Of a stretch of DNA of 64,000 bases, positions 46,721 to 58,821 are shown one piece after another. Both the position numbers and the translations under genes were made by a program. How positions within the stretch are numbered: position 1 is the first letter of the stretch; each line of letters starts with the position of its first letter. Below the pieces are notes generated by a model. It did no database searches. It saw only the letters and a program-made list of their open reading frames with translations, and was not told the DNA's origin. This stretch comes from Thuidium tamariscinum (taxonomy: Eukaryota; Streptophyta; Bryopsida; Hypnales; Thuidiaceae): positions 8,990,001 through 9,054,000 of the forward strand of contig OX344752.2 in assembly GCA_947034885.2 (NCBI GenBank). Direction: 5' to 3'.

Positions 46721-48710
46721 AATGGGTAGAAAAAATATCTAATTCCACAAATTGCACTTTGAAGCTCGCTTTCAATACGATTCTCTTCTCAAAACTTATA
46801 TGGTAGGAGGTCTAGAAAGCGACCATGTAAGAAGAAGAAGACTTCTATGAAGAAATAAAGGCACTGGATGAATATTTTCGAAATTGAAATGCAAAGGCAA
46901 ATCAGTGATGTAGCATTTGCAACCTCCATGAGAATTTCTTGAGCTAGGAAATATAAATTACAAATTTTTGAAGGAAGAACACAATAGGTACCTATTATTG
47001 TTTATATATAAAAGTTATAATGAGTACACCAATCGCAATGTGGAAACGAAGGACATCCTAAAATGTATGAAAGCATTGCCAATAAAGCTTTCAAGAAGTG
47101 CTCATGAATAAAGTTTGGCATACAAGCAAAAATGGATCGTTTTGTATGTGGCCTGAAAATAAGGACTCTTGACAGTTGACATTAAATACACATAATTGTG
47201 CTTCTAATAAAAAAACATGTGTTTCAAATTTATTTTTATAATGTATTTCAATTACCACCATAACTTGTTCACAAAATGAAACTGAACTACAGTTTCAATG
47301 ACCTTACAAAAGGTGCTAGAAGGACTCACTTTCGTTCAAATTGGGCCCATAGTCCAAAACTCAAGGAGAAATTTTAGACATGCCATGCCCCATTTTCTAC
47401 CCTTCTATAGGAGCGATTCACAATAATTGGTCAGTTTTCGAACTTCCTATCATAGTACTTGTAGGTATGAGTAGTTGTAATTCCAAAAGGCATCATAGTT
47501 CTAGGTCCAAATTCTAAACAGATTGATTGTATGGTGTGCTGGAAAATTAAGACTCAATCTTAGCCTACAAGATTGATATTTTTATCATTGTGAGTGGCAA
47601 TTTCTAAAGTGATCAATCTTGCAATAGTTGCTTGACGATCAAGTAATGATATTTGTTTTCTAATACTACAAATCAAAAGAAAAAAATTTCAAAAAATAAA
47701 GCCAAGTCATTTGGAGGTGGGAGGAAGAGAGGCTCAAGAAGGAGGTGGGAAGAATGACTCGAGCAAGACAGAGAGGGCACAGGATGGGCACATGATGGGG
47801 AAAAAAAAGAGGGGGCCATGGAAACAATCTTCATTGCCCCCATCCTCCTCATCAATCCATGGGGAGGGGCAATAAGGAGGTAGTTCACCTTGGCCACATG
47901 CTAAAGGATGCAAAAAAATGGTTTTTCATCCTAATAATTACTTTAGGGTTCTTATTTCTTATTTTCATGCATTGAAGAAGTTCACTAGGGATAGCTTGCT
48001 TATCTTCATACACAACTAGATGTGCATGTCATGAATCACCTTGTGGTATCTTTTACAACCTCTTTTTGCTTACTTTTAAATTTTGATCATAAAATTAATC
48101 TTCTTAAAAATTTGAGCCCAAATTCATTACATCTACATTTCAATCTATTTTGAAACATGTTAAAATTGAACATTATATTGCAATTGGAATTTAGGACCTA
48201 TATTGAATGTTTTATTAAATTTTTTGCTTTATGTCATAATATTCTACACCATAGTATAATACTTCACATTTTGAAATAAATTTTGTATTTGGCATGAATT
48301 TTATTTATTTTTTCCTCAAGATGATTTAGTAGTTCTATAGTATCACCAACTAATTTTTTGTAACTTATAGCACATATGTACAATATCATCTATTGAATGC
48401 AAAGAGTGCTAAAACCAAAAAGTAGTATGGATCTACATTCCTAGTAGGATGTTGTTTAAAAGTGTGACAAACGCACATACATTTTGAGGGAATATATGCC
48501 AATTGCATTGTGGATACCCTAATAAAATAAATATTAATAGTAAATGAATATAAATATAAGAGTTTAACAAAAATACTATATCAATTAAATTGGGACTTCA
48601 AAGACTTCAAAGTGACCATTTTAAATACTATAAATATCCTATATTTATCCAGATTTAATACTACAAATAATTACCAAAGGTCCATATGTAAATCACATAC
48701 GTTATTAATA
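46721..48710. other. Intergenic, no gene supported
   Basis: An AG-rich patch at 47690-47820 gives an open minus-strand frame of low-complexity sequence. Nothing else was recognised. Confidence 0.45.
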
Positions 48711-48714
48711 CACA

Positions 48715-48830
48715 CACTACAAGAGAAAGGGGTGTTTTAAGTAGTGTCCTTGACATCACGTCTTTTAAGTAATGTCTTTTAAGTAAGGTTTAAAGTAAAA
48801 TTTTACTAAAAAGACAGTCCTTTTAATGAA
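48715..48830 (+). mobile_element. One-ended CACTA terminus
   Basis: CACTACAAGAGAAAGGGGTG followed by three near copies of TTTTAAGTARTGTC resembles a CACTA left end with subterminal repeats. No matching right end lies in the window, so it is truncated. Confidence 0.55.
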
Positions 48831-49059
48831 CGGGGAGTACCAGCATTTAGTTACAAGTTAGCCGGTTGAAATCCAGAATTTCCGAATGAGAAAAAATCTG
48901 ATAATTTTAGAGGAAAAAAAAAGAATATTCTTTATTTTCTTAAGGCCTAGCCGAGAGTATTCTCCAAGCAACTGGTTAGTGCAAGAAAATGTAGGATTTT
49001 TGCCGGTTAAGCTAAAATTCTTCCCGGACTGTGGCGCCAACTAGCTCTACCTGGCTTGG

Positions 49060-49380
49060 TCTCAATTACAGTCCGTCGGTCTGCAATGCCATGCCATGCG
49101 GATCGCGAGACAGGCCGAGAGTCTCCGTTGTCGGAGAGAGCGACTGAAGGCCGAAGTGCAGAGTCCACCGGCAGCAGGAATCCGTCCTTTGGTTTCTTGG
49201 CTGCCGTCAGTTGAAAAGTGGCCTTCCAGGTCCTCCGTCATCGGAAGCTGCTCCTGAGGTTTTCCCGCTGTAGATGGATCTTCCACGTTGCGAGCTTGCC
49301 ATGCCCTGGCTACATGAGGCTCACGCAATCGACAATCAAGGGACTGTACAGTGGAAACACCCAAAACCGTCCAAATAAGG
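49060..49380. repeat. TCCG-palindrome repeat fragment
   Basis: Palindromes lie at 49124-49135 (TCCGTTGTCGGA) and 49234-49245 (TCCGTCATCGGA), 110 bases apart, as in the better-preserved units. Confidence 0.65.
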
Positions 49381-49399
49381 AATTCAGCATGGTTGGAGG

Positions 49400-50700
49400 C
49401 ATCTTTTTCTAAAACTGATATTTTTCTAGTATTAGCGAGAGAAAATAATGAATATTAAAAAAAAATTAAATTTTTTGGAATCAGTATGTAATTTCTACAA
49501 ATTTTCAAAGAGTTGGCTCCTTAGACCACTGGAAGTGTCCTATAGGTGTACCCTAAACTGAACTCTGCTGAAATCAGTTGTCAATAAATGAAAATTATAC
49601 ATGTGTTTTACATCCGCGTTAGAAAATTAGAGTTAAACATTTGTATGAACGCTTATGGACAGATTTAGTGACACTCTAGGAACTAGGAATAGGTACAGGG
49701 ACGGAAATGGGTATTTCTCCCTTAGAGTATAGAAGAGCCATCATTACGAATTTGCCCTCATGCCACAGCTGAATTTTATTAAATACTTTCCTTACATAAA
49801 GACAATTGTGAGGAATCATTATGGCAAGACCGATTGAAATTATATTATTTTGGACGAAGTATGAATTTCTTATGTGTATTGATGTAGCCTGTGAGTTATA
49901 TTTGCAGCGTCAGGCTATGGCATTCTCTGGTGATTCAGGTCATGAGAGTGCCCCCCGAGGCCCCGACTAATGAAGGGGGTTCGGGCACGCCTTCCGTGGC
50001 ACCGGTTGATTAGTAAGTAACTACAGTACAGTCATGGGTTCTTGCCATCGTGGCTACAGATCTCTAGACTACCCAAAACCAACAAAAAGTGTATCAATAA
50101 TAGTCATGTTACTCACTTAAAGCAATTGCAATATTTCTTAAGGTGGTCACTGTAATACAAAGGCTTAAAAAAGTCATTTCCTTACAATAAATTTTCACTC
50201 AAAAATTGGAAGTTCTTATATATAGAAGTTCTTAAATTAGTCTCTCCATTATTTTCATCTAAAACATAGTTTGTAGCCCATAACTCATTATTTGAAAAGT
50301 AACCCATGATGACTTATTATCTTTAGGACTTAGGAGGTGTTTGTCATGGGCCTTTTGACCATAACCCCCAAAAGACTATGTCACATTTAAGACAAAAATT
50401 GTGAAAAAAATATTACTTTTGAGGACAATGAGGAAAAATCGAAAACCCCCCCAAAAAACTCAACCATACAAATTTGAACTAGATTACTATAGGAATGTGT
50501 AGAAAAATTTCAAAATCTTTGACCACACAGATTGAAAGATTACAACATTTGAAGTTAAGAGAAAAAATATTTTTTGACCTTGCTTGATAGGGCCAATAGC
50601 CTATAAGTACTCCTAGGGTGAGATATTTTTATACTACAAATGGTTAGTTTTTTGGTCATTTGCATCTTAAATCATGTCAATTACTTACTTGCCAAACTTC
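49400..50700. other. Intergenic, nothing recognised
   Basis: AT-rich DNA with a small GC-rich patch at 49940-50010. I see no gene or RNA. Confidence 0.4.
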
Positions 50701-50701
50701 A

Positions 50702-52015
50702 TAAATAAAGAAGGGAATTTGCAGAATCTGCCTAGAGTTACAGAAGGTGCCCTAATAAAAATTCAAGGCACACACAACCATTAGAGAAAATTTGGACTCT
50801 CTAGAGGGCCACCTAACTTTGTCAAGCCGGTTCATATAAAGAGTGCGATTTCTATATAAAGAGCCCGATTTCTGATAGAAGATGCAATTCAACTTGTATG
50901 TATATCTTCATTGCCATGTAAAATATGTCAATTTTTTACAACTTTCATCCAATGAAACTGAAGAGCTCGTATTTCAAAGCTCTGACGTATTTCAAAGAAG
51001 GAAATTTGCAGAAGCTACCTAGAGTTACAGAAGGTGCCCTAATAAAAATTCAAGGCACACACAACCATTAGAGAAAATTTGGACTCTCCAGAGGGCCACA
51101 TAACTTTGACAAGCCGGTTCATATAAAGAGCGCGATTTTGTATAAAGAGCCTAATTTTTGATAGAAGATGCAATTCAGCTTGTGTGCATATGGGTCATTG
51201 CAAAAAACACCTGTCCTATTTGTTGTGTTTTCCAACAATACTCATGATTTTTTCAGTAGTACTATAAAATTAGAAAACTAATTTAAAAAAAATTTAAAAT
51301 ATAGGAATAATGTATATACCTCTAAAATGAAGGTTTTCTCCAAAGGAAATTGATAGAAAAATTCTCTAAGTAGGAGAACTTGAAAAGTGCCAAATCTCAA
51401 GAAAATAGGTACTTTGATTCAAAAATTAGGGAAAAATAGTAAAAATAAGTATTTTCAAAAAATAAAAAGTGGCCATTTGCAAAAACTTTATGGAGATGGT
51501 CATTCACAAAAAAAACCACCATAATAATATTTTATATGTTTCAAAATACAAGCAGAAGGGAGCTCACTTTGTAGACCTCCGCACCTCACAAAATTAACTT
51601 TTTTAAAAAATCCTTCCCTGGAGAGCTATAAATCTACTAGAAGACCATCTCATCCAAATTTCATCTCAAAATCATTAAAAAAAGGTATAGCTCAGGTACT
51701 AAAAAAACCCTAAACTGCCAAGTGTGACATCCAATCGGGGTCTATTTTTGGATAGTAAACTATTTTCGAAAATTATGAAAAAATCAAGGAAGGTGTATAA
51801 TAGTTATTAGTACCTTCCCTATAAATCTTGAGTCATTTGGAGCTAAAATACAAAAGTTATGGCCAAAAAATTGATCAACATGCAACGTGTGACACAAAAT
51901 AGTACAGGTGTTTCTTGCAATGACCCATATCTTCACTACCACGTAAAATATGTCAATTTTTTACAGCTTTCATCCAATGAAACTGAAGAGCTTGTATTTC
52001 AAAGCTCTGATGTTT
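50702..52015 (+). repeat. Tandem duplication, about 285 bp, second copy split by a MITE
   Basis: Copy 1 is about 50702-50988. Copy 2 is about 50989-51190 plus 51930-52015. Shared words include AGAGTTACAGAAGGTGCCCT, GCCGGTTCATATAAAGAG and CATCCAATGAAACTGAAGAG. The uninterrupted copy gives the empty site for the MITE. Confidence 0.88.
51191..51927. mobile_element. 737-bp MITE with TA (or TAT/ATAT) duplication
   Basis: The left end TGGGTCATTGCAAAAAACAC is mirrored by the right end GTGTTTCTTGCAATGACCCA. The inverted similarity continues for about 38 bases (TATTTTGTGTCACA side). Flanking TA at 51189-51190 and 51928-51929 fits a Tc1/mariner-type insertion, but 3 or 4 bp fit equally. No coding region. 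Confidence 0.82.
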
Positions 52016-52339
52016 GGCTGCACTGTTGAGCACATGACACTTGTACATCACAATTGTAAGGGGGAAATTCTACCTCATGCTAAATAAATGTAATGAGGAG
52101 TCCCTTCCGCCACTTCTTAGCAGCCCTATTGAGAGTCCAGATTTCTCTAATGCTTTTGATCCAATCACCCAATCATAAATAAAAATTAAATTTTCATAAA
52201 GAAGTTTGATGTGTACATATTGTGTCTAAATTTCAAGAACATTCCAACCCAAAATGACTTTGTAGGAACCTAACTTGTCTACATTGAGCAGACACTTGGT
52301 CCTTTAATGGTCGATGGGTTGCTCTACCTTACCTTAGGT

Positions 52340-52860
52340 ACAAAGTAATTTTTGTTACAAAGACACCGCTACAGTCGTGACAGTAATTTTCTTCCAGACG
52401 TGAGTGAGCGCCTCCTCCAGCCAGGCTGGACATCGGAGCAATCACTTCCTACGCTGGCCAGGAATATTCTCTTCTAAATGATTGTCGAGACAACAGAAAA
52501 TGTTTGTCGATGGAGACTGCCATGTGGCGTAGCTTCCGCCTGTTTCTTCCGTCATAGGAGCTCAGCTGTGGTGACGGAGTCTGCGCTGAGGCCCCTGTCC
52601 ATTCCGTCCTGCTTGATTGATCGAGGTTTGGGCCACGTGAAGAAGCCGGATGCAATACGAAAAGTTACTGCAGGAATCAACAACCAGCATTTCAACAAGT
52701 GCTTACTACTCCGGAGAATTTCAGAGCACTTCGCTCAAATAAATCAACTTAAATTAGCATTCATATTCTGCCTTGGTGCCTGCACGCCTGCCAACCCTGG
52801 AAGGAGACTCTCCGACGTCGGAAGGAGGGCGCGGTTCCTCAGCACTGCAGTTCCAACGAA
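52340..52860 (+). repeat. TCCG-palindrome repeat, long unit
   Basis: The order is CTACAGTCGTGACAGTAATT, TTTTCTTCCAG, GACATCGGAGCAATCAC (52428), TCCGTCATAGGA (52548-52559), CAGCATTTCAACAAGTGC (about 52686), then GGAGACTCTCCGACGTCGGA (about 52803). It matches 1800-2320 and 3570-3940 in order. Confidence 0.7.
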
Positions 52861-52902
52861 CAGATCGACCTTTCCGCAGGCCTTTCTCTGGCAGTAAGTT
52901 AA

Positions 52903-53555
52903 CCCCTAAATGCCCAAGGCTATTATGAGCTTCTTGGAATTTGCTCTAAGTTGAACATTTTGCCAACATTTTGATAAGTTGTATCAGTTTTTTTGAACTG
53001 TAACCATACAAATTCAAACTAGACATATTAAAGATTGCATAGGAAAAGAAAACACAACAATAGCACTTATGGAGTGAAAGATTATAATGTTTGACCGTGA
53101 GGGTGTTAAAATTGCAAAAGTGATGTAAAGTGTTTAGACTATCCTCTTTTGGCAAGTTAAATCTAAAAATTGGGTGACCAAAAAAATATGAGGTGAAAGG
53201 GCCTAACATGCATAACTCCAATCAATTTTATAGCTCTTCAAAATCTACAAACTCTACAATTTTTGTAAATGAATTTTGAATGTGATTTTTTCTCCAAGAT
53301 CTAGTGTATTTGAGGCTCATTTTCAAGAGCTCTCAACACTATGGAAAGACAAGATGGCAAGGGGTACCCTTGCATGAAATCTTGTGTAGAAAAATCACTA
53401 TCATTTATTTTCTAGATCGGATTTTTGGCACTAAAACTAGGCTTCTAGAAGAACTTTCTAAAAATACAAATTACTAAAAATAGCAACTTGGTTAAGTTTT
53501 GTTTAACTTCAAAGTTTTAGAAACACCAATTTCTAGTGCCTTAGGCAGTTAGGGT
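52903..53555. mobile_element. TTAA-C MITE, copy 3, best-preserved, 653 bp
   Basis: It is flanked by TTAA at 52899-52902 and 53556-53559. The ends are CCCCTAAATGCCCAAGGC and, reversed, ACCCTAACTGCCTAAGGC. Collinear with 4195-4837 and 5474-6127. Non-coding. Confidence 0.8.
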
Positions 53556-53579
53556 TTAAGGTTTGGTGGAAACATGGAA

Positions 53580-53950
53580 AGGATCTCAACACCATTCTTC
53601 CAGCATCCATCATCGGAGCCTATGATTGGGCATGGGCGACAAATGAACCAGCAATATGAATGTCAATTGATTAGTCATCCAAAAGAAGGGCACAAGATTT
53701 TGTAGGAGTGGGGGTGATTTAATTAACATAAATTAACAAAGGAGTCATAAAATTCTACTTTTGTTTGAACCCTAGAACTACTTGGGGGCAATGTGGATAT
53801 CATCCTTTTTGAAATTGTAGAAAATCAATCATTGGTATAAAAGAAACCAAAAGAAGTCATTTGAAGTTAAAGTACTAGAAAAGATTTTTACTTTCCACCC
53901 CTAATTTTGACGATAAATAATTGCATTTTTGTCCTATGCAAGAGAATGTA
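53580..53950. repeat. TCCG-repeat tail plus TTAA-A interior fragment
   Basis: TCCATCATCGGA (53606-53617) and GCGACAAATGAACC repeat the 2490-2570 order. At 53860-53945, TTTCCACCCCTAATTTTGAC and GCATTTTTGTCCTATGCA match the interior of TTAA-A MITEs, but without ends. Confidence 0.55.
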
Positions 53951-54465
53951 TGGAATAACTAATATAATACTGTAATTAACATATCATTAAAATTAAACCC
54001 ACCTTCCCCCCACCAAAAAAAATGTGAGTCAAGAGTTATTTCAAAATAGGGTAACAAATTTTTTGAAGAAAATAGACATTTTGATTTTAAAATGATTAGA
54101 AATTTTAAAAGTAAAAGAAACATAATTTTTTTTAGATTGGAAATTTGTGAAGATTTGATGGTGATCAAATTTCCCCAATAGAATGAAATTGAAATCATCT
54201 TCAATATTGATAAGTGTGTTAACTATTTTCACAAATATAGTGGACGTAAAATAATTTATTTTTAGATGTCTTCAAATAAAACATTTCTAGGCTATTGTGA
54301 AAATAAAGCTCAAATAAAACTATTAGCTTCAGATTATTAATTTGGGGTACTTGAAAGTATCCAAAACCACTACCTTGAAATTGTAACAAATTAGCAAACT
54401 AAACTTTTAGGTTTAAAATTTTTTCTAAAAAATAAGGGGCATGATTTTTTTTCTTAAAACATCTC
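53951..54465. other. Intergenic, nothing recognised
   Basis: AT-rich DNA without bounded repeats or coding signal. Confidence 0.4.
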
Positions 54466-54468
54466 CAA

Positions 54469-55200
54469 GGTGATTGCAAGAAAGGGCTATACTATTTGGT
54501 GTCACAATGGAAGTGACTTTCATGCCATTGGTTATAACTTTTGGGGAATTAGGCCAATTTACTTGAAATTTTTATTGAAGATAGCCAACTTGACAATAAG
54601 TAGATTTCTAATTTTTTTTAAATTTCCAAAAGAATTTTTCTAATTAAATTTTAATTTAGCTAATTTGTCACACTTTGCCATTTAGAGGTTTTTAGTACTA
54701 TGGAGTATCCAAAATTAGTGATGTAGACTTGGAATTTTTGTGGTCTATTCCTACACTAGAGAGTCATGTTTTTGCCAAAAAGAATTTAAAAATACAATAT
54801 TTTATATCCTCCACATAGATGCAAATAGGGACCCCTTGCACATGCAATTGTGAACATTGAAAATGGTTTCAAAATTATTTCTTTGGTGAAATCTCATCAT
54901 CATCAATCCTTCCCAAATTGCTGGTTTTTAGTTTTTCTTAAAATTCCTTTTCCTATTTTTTACAAATTAAAATATAAAAATACTCATTTTCATGAGATTT
55001 TGCACTTCTCTAGTTTTCCTAGTTAGATAATTTTCTTGAACTTTTCCTTCCTAGTGTACCTTCTTCTTAAAGGTGTATTCATTGAAATTATTTTTCTCAT
55101 TTTTTAAAAATTGATTTTCTAATTAAATGGTACTCTTGAAAAAATTATGAGTATTATTCAAAAGAAGACAAAAAATGGAAGGCCTTTCTTGCAATTACCC
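54469..55200. mobile_element. MITE with GGTGATTGCAAGAAAGG ends, copy 2
   Basis: The right end, CCTTTCTTGCAATTACCC, mirrors the left. Collinear with 10601-11244. CTCCA borders both ends and may be the target duplication. Confidence 0.68.
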
Positions 55201-56640
55201 TCCAATAAAGAAAATTTAGCTTCATTGGGGAGGAGGGAGGGGGGAGCTTCAAAAGTCATAGTAGATTATAGATTTGTCAAGCTATGTGTGACATAAAAAA
55301 AGATTGATGTTTCTTACAAACACCTATTAAAGAAGCATTTGAATTTCTAGTCCAATACCTTCAAAAGTTGAATGACCAAAATTTTTTATTGACATTATTA
55401 GAAAATTCAAGAAAAATGCAACCCAAATAATTTTGTAATTTTTGAACATTACGGTGTTATTTTCCAAATTTTCAAAGTTGAAAATATAGGCCTTGGTAGC
55501 TTATAATTACCACTAATTTTACCTTTGAATGAGCACCATTAACTACTCAACACTTGACAAGATATAGATTGAAAGTGACATTTTTTTCCATTGCTACTTA
55601 GATGAAAGCTATTCAAATTTGTAGAGATTCTTTTTTGAGTTATTTTGCTATCTAGTAGCTGGATTTGGTGTTAAAACAATAGCCATATTTTCTAGAATTA
55701 TAATTGTAAAAGTATATGAAGTAGTTGACCAAGCCAAATTTGGATTGATTCTACTTTAGAATTGAATTTTCAAAAATTAGGTTATAGATTTAAAAACACA
55801 TGAATTCAAAATATTGCCATGGCGAGAGAACCTCATTGCAAATCCATTTCTACAAAATTTTAACTCAAAAAGTGACGATATTTTGCTTGTAATCAAATTT
55901 AGGAGGAATTTTGAAAATTTCCTTTCAAAATTTATTAATAAATATTGATGATAGAATTGGTGAATCTAATCCTAGGGATGGAACCTAAAATTCAAAATCT
56001 ATAATTATTATTTGTATGCCACTTCCAAAATATTCTTCCACATTATACTTCATAATGATTTTTCTCAAATCTTCCATTCTTGATAACAATCTTTATGTTA
56101 AGGGGCTAATACACAAAATTTCTCAATTTTAGTCATTGCTTTAAGAAAATTCTTCACCTTCATTATTTGCTTTTTGAAAAGTTTTGATGGTTTGAGCCTT
56201 GAAATTGTCCCTTTAAGACTATTTTTTCTCGTGTACATGAACAAAAAGTGTCACTTTTATAAGGCGTTGTTAACTTATGGTAAGGCACTACAATCAATTT
56301 GAAATATTTTTCAATAAATTTCCTTAGAAGATGAATGGAATTAGCATGTAACCCAACTAAAATCATTTATATTCATTTTTTTAAACTTCATAGAATTAGT
56401 TATCAATATTTGAAGTTGAAATGCAATGATCATTAAAAGTTTCCACATGTAAGGTATCCAGTATGTTATTTATCTATAGATGCATTGAGAAAGTAAAATG
56501 TAGCTTTTTGTTAGAGGGCGCTTGTGGAGTCCATGCGCTTTGCACAACCCCTTCTTTTACTTTTTAGAGTACTAACTTTAGGTCTGCCCGTAATGTTTTA
56601 GTTAGTTCAAGCTCCACCGGGGCGCTGCGAGTTGTGAGCA
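55201..56640. other. AT-rich intergenic DNA
   Basis: No gene or bounded element was recognised. Confidence 0.45.
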
Positions 56641-57300
56641 TGGAATCTTTAGCTAGTTAAGCACCGCATCCCCAAGTTCCGTCAACGGAGCAACAAAATT
56701 CTTGCACAGACTGATTTTGTTGATCACAGTCAAATGAGATTAATATTCAATATGTAAAGAAAACGGTGCCGGGATGTTTTGAGGGCAGTGTGTAGAAAGC
56801 TATTAACCCTAGAGCGCGATGTCTTCCGTCATTGGAGCCTGGCCTCTTGGTCTATCAGCCCTACCTCAAGAAACTGCCACGAGCCCTTGGAAGATCATCC
56901 ATTTTTCAAGCGCAACCAACAACTCAACAAATACAAAGCACTTAGACTCTTCCGATGTTGGAATAGTTGCCATCATGGTTGCCTATTTTTAGCTCCAGAA
57001 TATTTGGAGAATCAGTCATAGAAAGAAATCATTTGATTTTTGGTGATTTCGGTCGGGGTGAACTGACCCCACGGCCCTCTCCAAGTCATTTCAGGGGTGC
57101 CATTATGAAAAAAACCTATTTCGTGCTTGATTACTTCACCGAGTTTACCCCTTCAAGTTAATTTGGGGCCGCTGATTGCACATGAGTTCAAAATTTGCAG
57201 TTTTTATCGTGAGCGGAAAATAAAAGATTTCAGCGTTCTTCCGAGAGGGTGACAGTTCACGCCGGTCGGACATGGTTATCAATTCCATCATCGGAATATA
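56640..57300 (+). repeat. TCCG-palindrome repeat unit
   Basis: Palindromes lie at 56678-56689 (TCCGTCAACGGA), 56825-56836 (TCCGTCATTGGA), 56951-56962 (TCCGATGTTGGA) and 57284-57295 (TCCATCATCGGA). CAACAAATACAAAGCACTTA (about 56924) corresponds to CAACAAGTACAAAGCACTCA at about 3928. A TTAACCC junction lies at 56803. Confidence 0.68.
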
Positions 57301-57639
57301 ATAAATTCAGCCTCGTAGGACTCGGCCCGGTCAGGCACTCAGGCGTCCAACGGGGTATAAGAGAGTGTAAATTGCTTGTGGCTCTGGCAAACTGTTTCTC
57401 CAACAAGATCTCGGTCTGCTCCCTCTCTTTTGGTACTAGTTCAATTCGACGGTTGTAGCTCCCAACTACCACATTCTCAAAGTCGAATAGTTTGATCTCC
57501 ACTCACACCTTATCGACACAATCACTCTTTCGTAGAACTCTTCTACGATTCCGTAGTCTCAAGCTCCACGTACAATTTGAGCGGGACAGAGCTTGGGTTA
57601 GTTCTTTCTTCTGTCTTGATTTCCTATTTGCTGTCGTGG

Positions 57640-58445
57640 AAGTGAATCTTACAGTCGGGCTGCTATCGGATCGTTCGAATTCGTCGTAAGTAAGTCATCA
57701 ATATAGGACAATGAAATCAACGTTCTCTGATGTGCGAGGAAAATTGGTTTCTGGTTCTTGTGCTAATTGGTTCTCGAGAGGATTAGATCCATCACTACCC
57801 ATTTGCACGTTTCACATTGGTAATTTCTTAGTTTGTCGGCTGACTAGTAGTCACCATTGCTAATGACACCAAATTTGAGAAGTAACCGAGGCACCGTTAT
57901 TGGAATTTCAATCCACCCACTATGAGTCTCGCAAAGTTGAATTATTATTGATTGAGTGCGTTTCTAGTGAGGTAGATGAATTGCTGGGTATGAAGCAATT
58001 AGTCCGTCGCAATGGATTGACTCGACCATTATTTTCAAGATAAGAGTGACGAATTTGCGATCGAGCTGGTAAATTGCAAGTCTTGCTTTCGGAGACTTGA
58101 TTTAGGAGACCAATGTGTCAGAGTTTCTAATTGATGTGCATTGCCAGATTCCACCAATTCATTCGGAATATGGCTGTGCTCCATTCGAGCCCAAAACTTC
58201 GTCTCCAAATGCTTGCCCCTACGTAGAGTTTTCTAGTATTTGAACTGACTGCAAAAATTTTGGAACCGAAAAGCTCATATGTACATTGTAAATCCAATTG
58301 AGCTGTTTCGAATTCATGCAATCGAAAGCAAGCTCTCCCTTCTCTAATGCACTCTGGACGTTTTGAGTAAAGGAACCCAACAACCTGACTCTGTTTTCTC
58401 GCTTGAATTCGAGTGGCACCAGGTATAATTCCGTGGATTTTCGCC
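57640..58445 (+). repeat. 5' part of the duplicated small-membrane-protein locus, copy 3
   Basis: Collinear with 11480-11946 plus 12878-13215, and lacking the TTAA-B MITE. The uninterrupted junction GGAGACTTGATTTAGGAGAC lies at about 58088. A minus-strand open frame across 58127-58537 is an antisense shadow. Confidence 0.75.
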
Positions 58446-58821
58446 ATGGCGGGCTTTACAATCCCAGATGCAGCGACTTCCGCGAGAGCTTTACTATCGG
58501 CCAGCCCTCCTGCTTCAATAGAAGCGGCTACTGCCACGTGAGTCCTTCATCATTCAATTTCAATGTTCTTTAGACTTATCAATCAGGTTTCCCTGTAAAT
58601 TACGCAGCATTTGAAGACTGTCCATGATGACTGATCGGTTGTTTGTCAGTAAAGGAGAGCTCGTCACGGAGTGGCTCAAAATCACACTGGTGCCTCTTCT
58701 CGTATTTCTGATGGGAGCTTGCTTGTGGCGGTGCACTCGGGTGGGTCACTCTTTGTATATTTTATACCCCCCGTGCGGCAAGGGGGTATTTTATGGGGGG
58801 CTATTTATCCCAAAGGCTTAA
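58446..58821 (+). CDS. Small single-pass membrane protein, copy 3, divergent C-terminus
   Basis: Exon 1 is 58446-58537 (MAGFTIPDAATSARALLSAS onward) and exon 2 is 58650-58821, in phase 2 through GTGAGT and TTGTCAG. The hydrophobic core TEWLKITLVPLLVFLMGACL is conserved. After LWRC the sequence leaves the family: codons for the KKSSAWRK tail are replaced by sequence holding a C/G hairpin at 58764-58789, giving RVGHSLYILYPPCGKGVFYG. The product would be about 87 aa. It may be an active variant or a copy truncated by an insertion. Confidence 0.6.

Noticed and set aside
49940-50010. GC-rich patch with GGGTTCGGGCACGCC as a tRNA B box
   Set aside because: The B-box spacing and an A box are missing and no cloverleaf can be drawn.
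58127-58537. 136-aa minus-strand frame (and the related one at 12951-13334)
   Set aside because: Both are antisense to exon 1 and the upstream region of the small membrane-protein copies; their protein similarity only reflects the DNA duplication.
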